This document shows positions 9,675 to 18,895 of a stretch of DNA of 64,000 nt, one piece after another. The notes below the pieces were generated by a model. The model made no database searches. It was not told the DNA's origin and worked only from the letters and a program-made list of their open reading frames with translations. Each line of letters begins with the position of its first letter. The stretch's first letter is position 1. Origin of the DNA: Pseudomonadota bacterium (GTDB lineage Bacteria > Pseudomonadota > Gammaproteobacteria > Burkholderiales > Ferrovaceae); NCBI GenBank assembly GCA_021805445.1, contig JAJZFH010000047.1:97322-161321 (forward strand). Direction: 5' to 3'. The position numbers and the translations under genes were made by a program.

Positions 9675-10287
9675 ACCCGCCCCCCCCCTCATTGCTGCGG
9701 TACTCCTGCGGTTCGTCAGGGCAGACGACCGGCGAAGCCAGGCACGCGCCGACGATGTCCAGAAGCCGGCGTGCTTCCACGGGTTTGGGCAATAGGGCGG
9801 CCACCCCGGCGGATCGCGCAGCCTGCACGACATCAGACCGATCAAAGAGCGCAGTGACCACAACGATGGCCATGTCATCGAGATCGGGGTCAGCCCTGAT
9901 GCGGTTCAGCACCTCCAAACCGTCGATGCCGGGCATGAGAATGTCCAGCACCAACATATCCGGTCGCCACGCGCCAATCCGCATCAACCCCGTGTAGCCA
10001 TCGTGGATGCATTGGATATTCAAAGGGAAGTCGGCCTGTTCCAGTACGGCCCTGAGCAATGTGCACTCGGAAGGGTCGTCATCAATGATGAGCACGCGCG
10101 CCGGTGTCGTCTTGCGCCTGCCCGGGATCGACAGGCCTCTCGCCCGCATGAAGGCGTAAAGATCGTCTTTCGAAATGCGCCAGTGACCGCCAGGGGTGCA
10201 AGCACCCCGCAAGTCACCCTTGTTTATCCAGCGTTTGACCGTATTCAGACCTACGCCGAGCATGCGCGCTGCCTCACCAGTTGTCAT
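9667..10287 (-). CDS. Excisionase/MerR-type HTH fused to a response-regulator receiver
   Basis: 206 aa. An N-terminal helix-turn-helix of the excisionase type (about 1-48: TTGEAARMLGVGLNTVKRWI, then GGHWRIS) is followed by a receiver domain (about 63-185) with IIDDD, acceptor Asp115 in MLVLDILMPG, and KP (about 170). This arrangement suggests a phosphorylation-controlled DNA-binding regulator. The stop at 9667 lies inside the kinase gene that follows; the overlap is 8 bases. The last residues, EGGGGYV, are encoded by a run of nine G (9680-9688), a possible slippage site. It stands first in the minus-strand signalling operon, divergent from the chemoreceptor. Confidence 0.85.
   Translation of the reverse strand: MTTGEAARMLGVGLNTVKRWINKGDLRGACTPGGHWRISKDDLYAFMRARGLSIPGRRKTTPARVLIIDDDPSECTLLRAVLEQADFPLNIQCIHDGYTGLMRIGAWRPDMLVLDILMPGIDGLEVLNRIRADPDLDDMAIVVVTALFDRSDVVQAARSAGVAALLPKPVEARRLLDIVGACLASPVVCPDEPQEYRSNEGGGGYV
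9680..9688 (-). repeat. Homopolymer of nine G at the HTH-receiver / kinase junction
   Basis: Nine consecutive C on the given strand (G on the coding strand) fall in the last codons of the HTH-receiver gene, six bases before the kinase ATG. They may also act as the kinase ribosome-binding region. With nine G the HTH-receiver frame stops at 9667. By frame arithmetic, loss of one G would run the HTH-receiver frame straight through the kinase ATG and fuse the two proteins. Slippage itself is not shown. Confidence 0.75.
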
Positions 10288-10462
10288 ATACCCGACCCAT
10301 GTTCATAAAAATTTGTCAAAGTTTACACTCAAGCGCCTCTTGAACACAGTATAACGAATAATATGGACATTTTGGACAGATCATGGGTAGAATGCCCCCA
10401 CTCGATCGGGATGTTCGAGCAACATGAACAAAACGTCCAACGGTTTCCTAAAACGAGATCCC
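10288..10462. promoter_or_regulatory. Divergent intergenic region of the signalling island
   Basis: About 175 bases, more AT-rich than the surroundings, separate the divergent HTH-receiver operon and the chemoreceptor operon, so promoters for both must lie here. A minus-strand TTGACA occurs at 10319-10314, but no good -10 is seen at the right spacing. A short direct repeat TGGACA lies at 10364-10369 and 10373-10378. No firm promoter or operator can be assigned. The HTH-receiver protein is a natural candidate to bind here. Confidence 0.4.
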
Positions 10463-12067
10463 ATGAAAAAACACGCCATTGCATTCAAAATCCAACTGGC
10501 TGTTCAATCCATCCTGATGTTGGTCGGCATTGCCGTCGCGGTATCTTTCTACAGTGTCGAAAAGGGTTCAATGCGTCTGGGCGAGCAAAGCAGGATCGAG
10601 GTATTGGCCGATGGCGTGATCAACGGAGCCAACATGCTCATGCTCAACGGGATCATCAGCGATGTGGAGCAGAGGAAACTCTTCATCCGGAAGATGGGTT
10701 CGAGCGAGAACGTCAAATCCCTGCGGCTGATCAGAAACAAACTGGTACAAGCGCAGTTCGGCACGGGATTGCCGGAAGAGCAACCCGTCGGAGACGAAGA
10801 AAGACTGTCCCTGGATGACGGAAAGACGCGCTTCAGGGTCAACGGCAATCTGTTGCACGGGATCGTTCCTTACACCGAGAGCCACAATTTCAGGGGGACC
10901 GACTGCCTGATGTGCCACGTCGTACCGGTTGGCTATCACAATGGCGCTTCGGTCATCGACCTGGACATCTCGGCCGACCAGACCAAACTGGAACGGCTGG
11001 CCTGGACCTCCGTTGCCGTCGTGGTCATCGTTCAGGGCCTCCTATGGCTGCTGATCCGCTTCATTCTCACCGTGCTCGTGTCGGCGCCCGCACACAGAAT
11101 GCAGACAACGATCCAGGAAATCGCAAAGACCGGCGATTTCACGATGCGCGTCGATGTGCATTCCGAAGACGAGATCGGGCAGACAAGTCGTGCATTCAAC
11201 GATCTCATGGCGAACCTGCAGCAATCATTCCGTCAGGTGCATGAAGGCATCGAGAAACTGGCCGAATCGTCTCATGCACTTTCGGTGTCGTCGCATCAGG
11301 TTGCGACCGGCTCATCGCATCAAAGCGAAGCCACTGCCGCGATGGCGGCAACCGTGGAGCAGATCGTGGTCAGCATCAGCCACATTTCCGAAGGGAGCCA
11401 GGAGGCAATGAGGTTTTCACAGCACTCCGGTGAACTTTCCGAGCAGGGGAGCAAGATCATTCACCGCGCTTCGGAAGAAATGAAACGGATTGCCGACGTT
11501 GCGAAGGCGACTGCACAGTCCATAGAAAACCTCGGAAAGCAGTCGACCAAGATTTCATCCATCGTCGAGGTCATCAAGGAAATCGCGGACCAGACCAACC
11601 TGCTCGCCCTGAACGCCGCCATCGAAGCGGCGCGAGCCGGAGAGTTGGGAAGAGGTTTTGCCGTAGTGGCGGACGAGGTTCGTAAACTGTCTGAAAGAAC
11701 CAGTTTGGCGACTGCCGAAGTGGCACAGATGATCGACACCATGCAGCAGGCTTCCAAAATATCCGTAGACAGCATGGCCACCATGGTCAATCAGGTTCAC
11801 GAAGGCGTGAAATTGGCCGATCAAGCAGGCGAAGCCATCAATCAGATCAAGACGGGGTCCGGGCAGACGGCCGACACGGTCGGTGAGATATCCACTGCCT
11901 TGAACGAGCAAACCGCCGCAAGCAACGACATCGCCACACATATCGAAAGGATCTCGCAATTGACGGAGAGAAACAGTACCGCAGCAGGAACCGCCGCAGA
12001 CGCCGCAGATTACCTCGAACGACTGGCCGATGATATGCGCACCACAATCAACCGGTTCAAAATTTGA
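10463..12067 (+). CDS. Methyl-accepting chemotaxis protein with periplasmic CxxCH (haem c) sensor
   Basis: 534 aa from the ATG at 10463 ([11 protein letters not shown]), preceded by a weak GAGA site; an in-frame ATG at 10424 would add 13 residues. Membrane segment about 8-28, a periplasmic domain with CLMCH (Cys148, Cys151, His152), then a second membrane segment about 181-205. HAMP follows (about 206-258). The cytoplasmic signalling coil has the conserved hairpin near 373-413 ([20 protein letters not shown]). The motif implies covalent haem c, hence redox, oxygen or NO sensing; this is an inference. No CheA, CheW or CheR/B genes are in the window. It is followed at once by the receiver/HD-GYP gene. 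Confidence 0.9.
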   Translation: MKKHAIAFKIQLAVQSILMLVGIAVAVSFYSVEKGSMRLGEQSRIEVLADGVINGANMLMLNGIISDVEQRKLFIRKMGSSENVKSLRLIRNKLVQAQFGTGLPEEQPVGDEERLSLDDGKTRFRVNGNLLHGIVPYTESHNFRGTDCLMCHVVPVGYHNGASVIDLDISADQTKLERLAWTSVAVVVIVQGLLWLLIRFILTVLVSAPAHRMQTTIQEIAKTGDFTMRVDVHSEDEIGQTSRAFNDLMANLQQSFRQVHEGIEKLAESSHALSVSSHQVATGSSHQSEATAAMAATVEQIVVSISHISEGSQEAMRFSQHSGELSEQGSKIIHRASEEMKRIADVAKATAQSIENLGKQSTKISSIVEVIKEIADQTNLLALNAAIEAARAGELGRGFAVVADEVRKLSERTSLATAEVAQMIDTMQQASKISVDSMATMVNQVHEGVKLADQAGEAINQIKTGSGQTADTVGEISTALNEQTAASNDIATHIERISQLTERNSTAAGTAADAADYLERLADDMRTTINRFKI

Positions 12068-12081
12068 ACCCGACAGAGACA

Positions 12082-13176
12082 ATGGGGATGACATCCTTTG
12101 TGGGAACCTTGGCGGACGATACCCGGAGCCGGGTACTCGTCGTGGATGACGATGCGCAGACCCGTCATCTGCTCGAGGTCCTGCTTCAAAGCGAAGGGCT
12201 CGAAACGGTTCTGGCTGAAAATGGGCAGCAGGCCCTGGAAATCGTAAAGACCTTCAAACCCCACCTGATCCTTCTGGATCTGATGATGCCTGGCATGACG
12301 GGATTCGAGGTGGTCAAAAAACTCAAAAGGGATTCGGATACCCGATCGATCCCGATCATCCTGGTCAGCGCTTTGGAAGACAGGGCTTCGCGTTTGCAAG
12401 GACTGAAGGCTGGGGCCGAGGAATTCCTCACCAAACCCATCGACCACACAGATCTGCAAATTCGTGTACGCAATCTGCTGCAACTGAAGAAATTCAACGA
12501 TTTTTTGGAAAGCCACAACCAGATACTGGAAACCAAGGTGCAGGAGCGCACCAATGCGTTACGTGAATCTTTCGTCGAATCGATATTCACCCTTATCCGC
12601 GCAGCGGAATTTCGCGATGACGAAACTGGCGAGCATGTAAAGAGGATCAGCCATTACAGCCAAGAACTGGCAAAACAAATGGGACTGGACAAGGAATTCT
12701 GTGACCTCATTTTTTACGCCAGCCCCATGCACGATATCGGAAAAATCGGCATTCCCGACCATATCCTGCTGAAGACCGGGAGTTTGGAGCTCGCCGAATG
12801 GACGATCATGAAAAGTCATACCACCATTGGAGCCAAGATTCTGGCGAATAATTCCTCCCCTTTTCTGAAGATGGGGTACGATATCGCCTTGGGTCACCAC
12901 GAACGCTGGGATGGCAGCGGTTACCCCGACGGCCTCAGGGGAGAGGCAATTCCCTTGCCGGCACGGATCATGCAACTCGCGGATGTCTACGATGCCCTGC
13001 GCAGCAAACGTCCCTACAAGCCTGCGTTCGAGCATGAAAAGACCATTGACATCATTCTTAACGGGGATGGTCGCACCCTGAACTCTCATTTCGACCCGGC
13101 AGTATTGGAGGCATTCCATCGCCGGGCAGACACCATGGAAGAAATATTTGCCGGCAGCGGTGAACATGCACTGTAA
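12082..13176 (+). CDS. Response regulator with HD-GYP domain (RpfG-like cyclic-di-GMP phosphodiesterase)
   Basis: 364 aa from the ATG at 12082; an upstream TTG at 12064, overlapping the chemoreceptor stop, could add six residues. An N-terminal receiver (about 16-135) has VVDDD, acceptor Asp66 in LILLDLMMPG, and KP (about 118). A linker coil leads to the HD-GYP domain (about 165-360) with HDIGK (His217-Asp218) and an intact HHERWDGSGYP motif (about 272-282). The intact motifs predict active hydrolysis of cyclic-di-GMP. With 14 bases between it and the chemoreceptor gene, the two are probably co-expressed, linking haem-based sensing to c-di-GMP levels. Confidence 0.93.
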   Translation: MGMTSFVGTLADDTRSRVLVVDDDAQTRHLLEVLLQSEGLETVLAENGQQALEIVKTFKPHLILLDLMMPGMTGFEVVKKLKRDSDTRSIPIILVSALEDRASRLQGLKAGAEEFLTKPIDHTDLQIRVRNLLQLKKFNDFLESHNQILETKVQERTNALRESFVESIFTLIRAAEFRDDETGEHVKRISHYSQELAKQMGLDKEFCDLIFYASPMHDIGKIGIPDHILLKTGSLELAEWTIMKSHTTIGAKILANNSSPFLKMGYDIALGHHERWDGSGYPDGLRGEAIPLPARIMQLADVYDALRSKRPYKPAFEHEKTIDIILNGDGRTLNSHFDPAVLEAFHRRADTMEEIFAGSGEHAL

Positions 13177-13225
13177 AACAGAGTGGGAGCACCGGGCCTG
13201 TTTGCTTCAACGTCACGAAGCGACG

Positions 13226-13330
<105 letters not shown>

Positions 13331-13350
13331 AGTTTTCTATTATGACACAG

Positions 13351-13821
13351 TCAGCGCGAAAGGAGAAGCAGGATTTCCTTCAATTCCGCTCGCACTGTTT
13401 CGCCCATGAGGCTTGTACGGGTGGATGAGGAGTCGCCAATGCTCGGTTCGGCGGGAAGGTCTCGAACCAAGGTCAGGGAAGTGTCCCTCTCTTCAGAGAA
13501 GGGAGTTTTTTCCTCGGGGAAGCGGGAAACCGATTGCCGGTCATCTTTCCCCAGATGAGACAATTCATGACGCGCACCCGTGATGGTAAAACCTCGTTCA
13601 TAGAGCAGCGAACGGATATGCCGGATCAGTTCCACTTCACGAGGCTGATAATAACGACGGTTCCCGCGCCGCTTGACCTGGCGAAGTTGCAGAAATTCCT
13701 GCTCCCAGTAACGCAGGACATGAGGTTTGATGTCGCATAACTGGCTCACCTCCCCTATCGTGAAGTAATGCTTGGGAGGAATGGGCGGAAGATCGCGTTC
13801 AGCGCGCTGAAGCCTTGCCAC
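13351..13821 (-). CDS. MerR-family transcriptional regulator
   Basis: 156 aa from a GTG at 13821, which has a GAGGAA site six bases upstream; the start overlaps the end of ihfA by 23 bases. The MerR helix-turn-helix and wing occupy about residues 19-90 ([25 protein letters not shown] region, RRGNRRYY). The C-terminal third is Ser/Glu/Arg-rich with no metal-binding cysteines, so the inducer is unknown. This gene regularly follows ihfA in proteobacteria; its targets are not established to my knowledge. It is the last protein gene of the block before tRNA-Pro. Confidence 0.9.
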   Translation of the reverse strand: MARLQRAERDLPPIPPKHYFTIGEVSQLCDIKPHVLRYWEQEFLQLRQVKRRGNRRYYQPREVELIRHIRSLLYERGFTITGARHELSHLGKDDRQSVSRFPEEKTPFSEERDTSLTLVRDLPAEPSIGDSSSTRTSLMGETVRAELKEILLLLSR

Positions 13822-14104
13822 GGCGTTCCTCTACCATGGACTTCAATTTCTGGCTGGCGTGAAAAGTCACCACGCGACGCGCAGTAATTGGAATCTCTTC
13901 ACCCGTTTTTGGGTTGCGTCCCGGTCGCTGGGGTTTTGAGCGTACCTGAAAGTTACCGAAACCCGAAAGTTTTACTTCCTCACCCGCCTCCAGAGAGAGA
14001 CGAATTTCTTCGAAAAAGGATTCCACAAACGCTTTGGCCTCCCGTTTGTTCAAACCCACCCGCTCAAACAACTGTTCTGCGAGTTCTGCCTTGGTCAACG
14101 TCAT
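13799..14104 (-). CDS. ihfA: Integration host factor, alpha subunit
   Basis: 101 aa of the HU/IHF family. [24 protein letters not shown] at the start and the DNA-bending arm [12 protein letters not shown] near residues 63-74 identify IHF-alpha rather than HU. It forms a heterodimer with IHF-beta, which is not in the window, and sharply bends DNA in transcription, replication and recombination. It follows pheT by ten bases, the usual pheST-ihfA order. Confidence 0.96.
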   Translation of the reverse strand: MTLTKAELAEQLFERVGLNKREAKAFVESFFEEIRLSLEAGEEVKLSGFGNFQVRSKPQRPGRNPKTGEEIPITARRVVTFHASQKLKSMVEERRGKASAR

Positions 14105-14114
14105 ATTTCACTCC

Positions 14115-16490
14115 CTATCTCAAGACCGCACCGAAACGTTGTTCTGCAACCCGTATCAACTCCTGGCAAATCTGCTCCAATTCCCCTTCGGTGGAAGAGC
14201 GTTCCGTATCCTGGATTTTCACACAAAACGCCAAACTTTTCTTTCCTTCGTCCACTCCGGCCCCTTGATAAACATCGAACAACAGGATGTCCGTGACATT
14301 TTTCCGGGCCGCTGCACGCAGGGCGTCCAAGACGGCCATGGCCGGAACACCCTCTTCCATAACCAAGGCCAGATCGCGCCGCACAGGCTGAAAACGCGGC
14401 GTAGGACGATACTCGGGCCACGCTTCCCGGGTCAGGGGAACCCATTCTAACTCAAACAACAAGGGCATGCGGGAAAGGTCGAAGGAGGGACCCAAACGGG
14501 GGTGCAACTCCCCCACCCAGCCGATACTTTGCCCATTCCACCGGACTTCGGCAGAACGCCCGGGATGCAAGGCAGGATGTTGGGTCGAAACAAAACTTGC
14601 GCCAGGGGGCAAGAGTTCTTCCACGACCCCTTTGAGATCGAAAAAGTCGGCGGGTTCGCTCTTGATCCCCCACTGTTCAGGAAAACGGGTCCCGTACCAC
14701 AAGCCGCCCAGACGCACGGGCTGGGCGCAAAGTCCGTCCGTATCCCGTGCAGGAAGAAAACATCGTCCCCATTCAAAAATCCGTACCTGTTCCTGTTTGC
14801 GCTTGAGATTGAACACCAGGGTTTCCATCAAGCCCACCGACAAGGTGGAACGCATGACAGCCAGATCCTGCGACAGGGGATTGAGCAACGCAAGGGGCGA
14901 CGGCTGCATGGCCAGACGCTGCTCCCCTTCTGCCGGGACGAAACTGTAGGTGATGACCTCCTGGAATCCGTGCGCCTGCAAATGCTGGGCGACAGTCTGC
15001 CGGGAGCGTTGCCGTTCCGGCAGGTGGAGTGCCCTCAAGGGGGCCTTGGGCACCTGCATCGGAATCTGGTCATAGCCTACACAGCGCGCTATTTCTTCCA
15101 CATAATCCACTTCCTGTTCCAGATCCACACGCCAGGTAGGCGCCGTGGCGGTCCAGTCCGCACCGTTCCCTTCCAGGCAAACGCCCAACCGGGTCAGAAT
15201 TTGTTGCATCGCCTCCACGGTGATCTCAAAGCCCAACAAACGGCGCACACGGTCAGGACGAACCCGTACCGGGAGGCGCTGCGGCATTTTTTCAGGGTGA
15301 ACGAGATCGAGAATGGGACCCGCCTGACCTCCGCCGGCACAGTCCAGCAACAGTTGGGTGGCCCGTTCCAGTGCTTCCTGGGTCAGACGGGCATCCACGC
15401 CCCGTTCAAACCGAAAAGCGGCCTCTGACGCCAGTCCCAGGCGACGGGCGCGCCCCGCCAGCGCCACGGGAGAAAACCAGGCCGCCTCGAGAAAAATATC
15501 CTGGGTTTGCGCAGAGACCGCAGAATTCTGGCCCCCCATGAGACCTGCCAGGGCCTGGGGCCCTGTTTCATCGGCCACTACCAGCAGATCCGCAGTCAAT
15601 GCGAAAGTTTGGCCGGAAAGCACGGTAAGGGATTCCCCTTCCCGCGCCCAACGCACCTCGAGGTTTCCGGTCAGTGCCGCATCGGAAAAAGCATGGAGGG
15701 GTTGCCCCAATTCCAGCATGACATAGTTGGTCACATCCACGACCAGCGCCTTGGCACGCAGGCCGGCGCGTTCCAGACGGCGCACCATCCAGTCCGGCGT
15801 GGGCAGATCCGGCTGTTCGAGATGGACCAAACGCCCACAATAGCGCGCGCATCCCTCGATCGCATCGACCCGGACGGTGCGGGTACTGAATTCGGGATTT
15901 GTCTTCCTGGGGATGAAACTCAGCGGACTGAGCGGACTCTGAGTCAATGCGGCCACTTCGCGGGCCACACCCCGCATACTCAGACAGTCTGCCCGGTTGG
16001 GGGTCAGTTTGAGCGTGAATTGCTGATCATCCAGATCCAGCCAGACACGAATGGATTGACCCACCGGGGCATGCGCAGCGAGCGCCAGCAATCCGTCGCT
16101 TTCTTCGCTCAACCCCAGTTCCCGAGCCGAACACATCATGCCCTGCGACTCGATCCCCCGCACCTTGGCCGCCCTGATGGTCAGATCCCCGGGAAGAATC
16201 GCCCCGACCAGGGCACAGGGGGCTTTCATCCCCACCTCGACATTGGGAGCGCCACAGACGATGGGTAGGGGCGTTGAAGTACCCACATCCACCCGCAGAC
16301 AATTCAGTCGATCGGCTTGGGGATGTTTTTCCACCGTCAGAATCTGGCCGATCACCACCTGCTCGAAAGAGGGCGCGCAGGGGCTCAAGGCTTCCACTTC
16401 CAACCCCCCCATGGTCAGAACATGGGCCAACTCGGCAGCGTCGAGTTCCGGATCGACCCAGGTTCTCAACCATGCTTCAGAAAATTTCAC
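14115..16490 (-). CDS. pheT: Phenylalanyl-tRNA synthetase, beta subunit
   Basis: 791 aa, normal for the bacterial beta chain. Domains in order: N-terminal segment and tRNA-binding EMAP-like fold (about 40-150), B3/B4 editing domain (about 210-390), B5 (about 400-475), catalytic-like domain (about 490-690) and the C-terminal anticodon-binding ferredoxin fold (about 700-791). It forms an alpha2-beta2 enzyme with PheS and contains the editing site that removes mischarged Tyr. It begins 10 bases after pheS. Confidence 0.97.
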   Translation of the reverse strand: MKFSEAWLRTWVDPELDAAELAHVLTMGGLEVEALSPCAPSFEQVVIGQILTVEKHPQADRLNCLRVDVGTSTPLPIVCGAPNVEVGMKAPCALVGAILPGDLTIRAAKVRGIESQGMMCSARELGLSEESDGLLALAAHAPVGQSIRVWLDLDDQQFTLKLTPNRADCLSMRGVAREVAALTQSPLSPLSFIPRKTNPEFSTRTVRVDAIEGCARYCGRLVHLEQPDLPTPDWMVRRLERAGLRAKALVVDVTNYVMLELGQPLHAFSDAALTGNLEVRWAREGESLTVLSGQTFALTADLLVVADETGPQALAGLMGGQNSAVSAQTQDIFLEAAWFSPVALAGRARRLGLASEAAFRFERGVDARLTQEALERATQLLLDCAGGGQAGPILDLVHPEKMPQRLPVRVRPDRVRRLLGFEITVEAMQQILTRLGVCLEGNGADWTATAPTWRVDLEQEVDYVEEIARCVGYDQIPMQVPKAPLRALHLPERQRSRQTVAQHLQAHGFQEVITYSFVPAEGEQRLAMQPSPLALLNPLSQDLAVMRSTLSVGLMETLVFNLKRKQEQVRIFEWGRCFLPARDTDGLCAQPVRLGGLWYGTRFPEQWGIKSEPADFFDLKGVVEELLPPGASFVSTQHPALHPGRSAEVRWNGQSIGWVGELHPRLGPSFDLSRMPLLFELEWVPLTREAWPEYRPTPRFQPVRRDLALVMEEGVPAMAVLDALRAAARKNVTDILLFDVYQGAGVDEGKKSLAFCVKIQDTERSSTEGELEQICQELIRVAEQRFGAVLR

Positions 16491-16500
16491 CGCGCATCTC

Positions 16501-17523
16501 CTATTGAAAGTGCTTCAGAAAACGCAGATCATTCTCGTAAAAAGTACGCAGGTCATCCACGCCGTACCGGATCATGGCCAGACGTTCGACGCCCATGCCA
16601 AAAGCCAGTCCCACATACCGTTCACTGTCGATACCCAGGGGTTCCAGGACATTGGGGTGAACCAAGCCACACCCCAGCACTTCCAGCCACCCGGTATGGC
16701 TGCATACCCTGCACCCATGCCCATGACAAATGACGCAGCCGACATCCATTTCAGCCGAAGGTTCGGTAAAGGGGAAAAACGAAGGGCGAAAACGAGTCGG
16801 CAAGTCTTCCTGTTCAAAGAAGTGGCGCATGAACTCGCTCAACAATCCTTTGAGGGCTGCCAGGGAAACCCCTTCTTCCGCGACCCAGAGCCCTTCCACC
16901 TGATGAAACATGGGGGTATGCGTGACGTCGGAATCACAGCGAAACACTCGCCCCGGAGCAATGATGCGAACCGGCAACGCATGGGATTTCAGGTAACGGA
17001 CCTGAACGGGAGAAGTATGAGTCCGCAACACCACCCCCGGCGCCAGGTAAAAGGTATCGTGCATGGCCCGCGCCGGATGATCGGCCGGAATATTGAGCGC
17101 AGTAAAGTTATAGTCGTCACTTTCGACTTCCGGCCCATCCGCCACCTCGAATCCAAGACTTCGAAACAAGGTTTCCATGCGTTCCAGGGTACGGGTCACC
17201 GGGTGGGTCGCTCCCCTTCCAGGGTGCCGTCCCGGCAGCGTCACATCCAGAACCGAGGCGCGCAATTCTCGCTCCTGCTGGGCCAGGACCAGCGCCTCGC
17301 GGCGTTGCTGCAACGCCTTCTCCAGCACGCCTTTGACCTGATTGATCGCGGCCCCCGCAGACTTGCGTTCTTCGTGGGGAAGTGCACCCAAACCCTTGAG
17401 GTGTTCCGTCAACGCCCCGGTCTTACCTAGATAACGGGCCTTGGCTTCTTCCAGCGCATGGGGAGAGTCGAGACGGGCAAAAAGGGCCAACGCCTCTTCC
17501 TGCAATGACATCAAAACTTGCAT
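16501..17523 (-). CDS. pheS: Phenylalanyl-tRNA synthetase, alpha subunit
   Basis: 340 aa. An N-terminal coiled coil (about 5-90) is followed by the class II catalytic core with motif 2 ([12 protein letters not shown] region) and motif 3 ([17 protein letters not shown]). It charges tRNA-Phe together with PheT. The start at 17523 or an in-frame Met four codons later are both possible. A strong hairpin with a T-run lies only 18 bases upstream, so expression is likely reduced by termination or controlled there. Confidence 0.97.
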   Translation of the reverse strand: MQVLMSLQEEALALFARLDSPHALEEAKARYLGKTGALTEHLKGLGALPHEERKSAGAAINQVKGVLEKALQQRREALVLAQQERELRASVLDVTLPGRHPGRGATHPVTRTLERMETLFRSLGFEVADGPEVESDDYNFTALNIPADHPARAMHDTFYLAPGVVLRTHTSPVQVRYLKSHALPVRIIAPGRVFRCDSDVTHTPMFHQVEGLWVAEEGVSLAALKGLLSEFMRHFFEQEDLPTRFRPSFFPFTEPSAEMDVGCVICHGHGCRVCSHTGWLEVLGCGLVHPNVLEPLGIDSERYVGLAFGMGVERLAMIRYGVDDLRTFYENDLRFLKHFQ

Positions 17524-17540
17524 GGACGATCCCGGAATAG

Positions 17541-17568
17541 AAAACCCCCCGTGGGAGAACCACGGGGG
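17541..17568 (-). terminator. Intrinsic terminator / possible attenuator between rplT and pheS
   Basis: On the minus strand CCCCCGTGG (17568-17560 side) pairs with CCACGGGGG (17554-17546), a nine-pair GC-rich stem with a five-base loop, followed by GTTTTCT. It begins 12 bases after the rplT stop and ends 17 bases before the pheS start. Read-through must feed pheST unless another promoter lies here. No Phe-rich leader peptide was seen. Confidence 0.75.
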
Positions 17569-17580
17569 TGGATTTCAACG

Positions 17581-17940
17581 TCAGGCAGACAAAACGGTAC
17601 GAGCCGTTTCCACCATTTGACCAAAGGCCGGTTTATCGAAAACCGCCAGATCAGCCAAAACCTTACGATCGATCTCGATACAGGCTTTTTTCAGGCCATT
17701 CATGAATACGCTGTAGGTCATGCCGCATTCCCGTGCTGCCGCATTGATCCGGGCAATCCACAAAACACGAAAATCACGCTTGCGGCGCCGGCGATCCCGA
17801 TAGGCGTACTGGCCGGCCTTCATCACCGCTTCCTTGGCAATCCGATAGACATTCTTGCGCCGACCGCGGTACCCCTTGGCCTGATCCAGAATTTTCTTGT
17901 GACGGGCGTGGGCCGTTACTCCCCGTTTGACTCGTGGCAT
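17581..17940 (-). CDS. rplT: 50S ribosomal protein L20
   Basis: 119 aa, Arg/Lys-rich, the standard length. The start [24 protein letters not shown] and the internal [14 protein letters not shown] are diagnostic. It is an early-assembly protein of the large subunit that binds 23S rRNA. In E. coli L20 also represses the rpmI-rplT message; whether a similar site exists here cannot be seen directly. It follows rpmI by 12 bases. Confidence 0.98.
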   Translation of the reverse strand: MPRVKRGVTAHARHKKILDQAKGYRGRRKNVYRIAKEAVMKAGQYAYRDRRRRKRDFRVLWIARINAAARECGMTYSVFMNGLKKACIEIDRKVLADLAVFDKPAFGQMVETARTVLSA

Positions 17941-17952
17941 GGACGGTTCTCC

Positions 17953-18150
17953 TTAAGCGTAGGGCAACATGGCTTTGACCGAGCCCATGTTGGTGGAATG
18001 AATTTCTGCCGTCCCGCGCAATTGACGCTTGGTCTTGGTACTTTTTTTGGTCAGAATATGGCGTTTGAATGCCTGGGAGCGCTTGATACTGCCACTCCCT
18101 CGCACGCGGAAGCGTTTTGCTGCGCCGCTTTTGGTTTTCATCTTGGGCAT
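17953..18150 (-). CDS. rpmI: 50S ribosomal protein L35
   Basis: 65 aa from the ATG at 18150 ([16 protein letters not shown]), the family's conserved start; an upstream in-frame Met at 18162 would add four residues unlike the family. Small, basic component of the large subunit. It sits between infC and rplT in the conserved order. The 92 bases between it and infC could hold an L20-binding structure, but none was proven. Confidence 0.97.
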   Translation of the reverse strand: MPKMKTKSGAAKRFRVRGSGSIKRSQAFKRHILTKKSTKTKRQLRGTAEIHSTNMGSVKAMLPYA

Positions 18151-18242
18151 GAAGAGCTCCAATCGTTATAGTAATCCGCGTCGGGTGAACAGGCTACGCG
18201 CCTGATGCTTGATGACCCGCCGCGCCTTGTGGGCACTGCTTG

Positions 18243-18827
18243 CTACGCATCTACTGCCGTCGACGTAGCATCGACTTTGTTTTCCTTGACGGTTTTGCCG
18301 ACCACTTCGACTTTTTTACGGGGGGCCAGCACCATCACCATCTGACGTCCTTCCATCTTGGGAAACTGCTCGACGACTCCATGGGCCGCCAGATCGGCTT
18401 CTACCCGCTTGAGCAGGTTATATCCCAATTCCTGATGCGTCATCTCACGGCCACGAAACCGCAAGGTCACCTTGGTCTTGTCGCCCTCGGACAGGAAGCG
18501 GATCAGATTTCGCACCTTGATGGCGTAATCCCCATCATCGGTGCCGGGACGGAACTTGATTTCCTTGACTTGAATCTGTTTCTGTTTGACCTTGGCTTCG
18601 TGTTGTCGCTTGCTCTCGCGGTACTTGAACTTGCCAAAATCCATCAGGCGACAGACCGGTGGATTTGCCGTCGGGGCAATCTCCACCAGATCGACGTCGG
18701 CTTCTTCAGCCTGACGCAATGCGTCATTCAGACGCATGATCCCCAATTGTTCTCCCTCTATCCCCACCAACCGCACTTCTGCGACGGTGATTTCCCCGTT
18801 GATCCGGACTTCCTTATCCTGAGCGAT
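18243..18827 (-). CDS. infC: Translation initiation factor IF-3 (probable ATC start codon)
   Basis: About 194 aa. The N-domain ([26 protein letters not shown]) and C-domain ([27 protein letters not shown]) are both present. It prevents subunit joining and checks the start codon. Two in-frame starts compete: ATG at 18833, only two bases from the GGAG core, and ATC at 18827, eight bases from it. The spacing favours the ATC, agreeing with the AUU/AUC starts by which infC is autoregulated in other bacteria. If the ATG is used, the gene is two codons longer. Confidence 0.93.
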   Translation of the reverse strand: MAQDKEVRINGEITVAEVRLVGIEGEQLGIMRLNDALRQAEEADVDLVEIAPTANPPVCRLMDFGKFKYRESKRQHEAKVKQKQIQVKEIKFRPGTDDGDYAIKVRNLIRFLSEGDKTKVTLRFRGREMTHQELGYNLLKRVEADLAAHGVVEQFPKMEGRQMVMVLAPRKKVEVVGKTVKENKVDATSTAVDA

Positions 18828-18895
18828 CGCCATTTCTCCCAAAAAAAAATAACCAACCAAGACCTGACCAGATCTTGATCCCAAAACCTTCGATT

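Noticed and set aside
10288..10330. Sigma-70 promoter with TTGACA at 10319-10314 (minus strand)
   Set aside because: The region 16-18 bases downstream reads near GTCGGG, with no -10 box.
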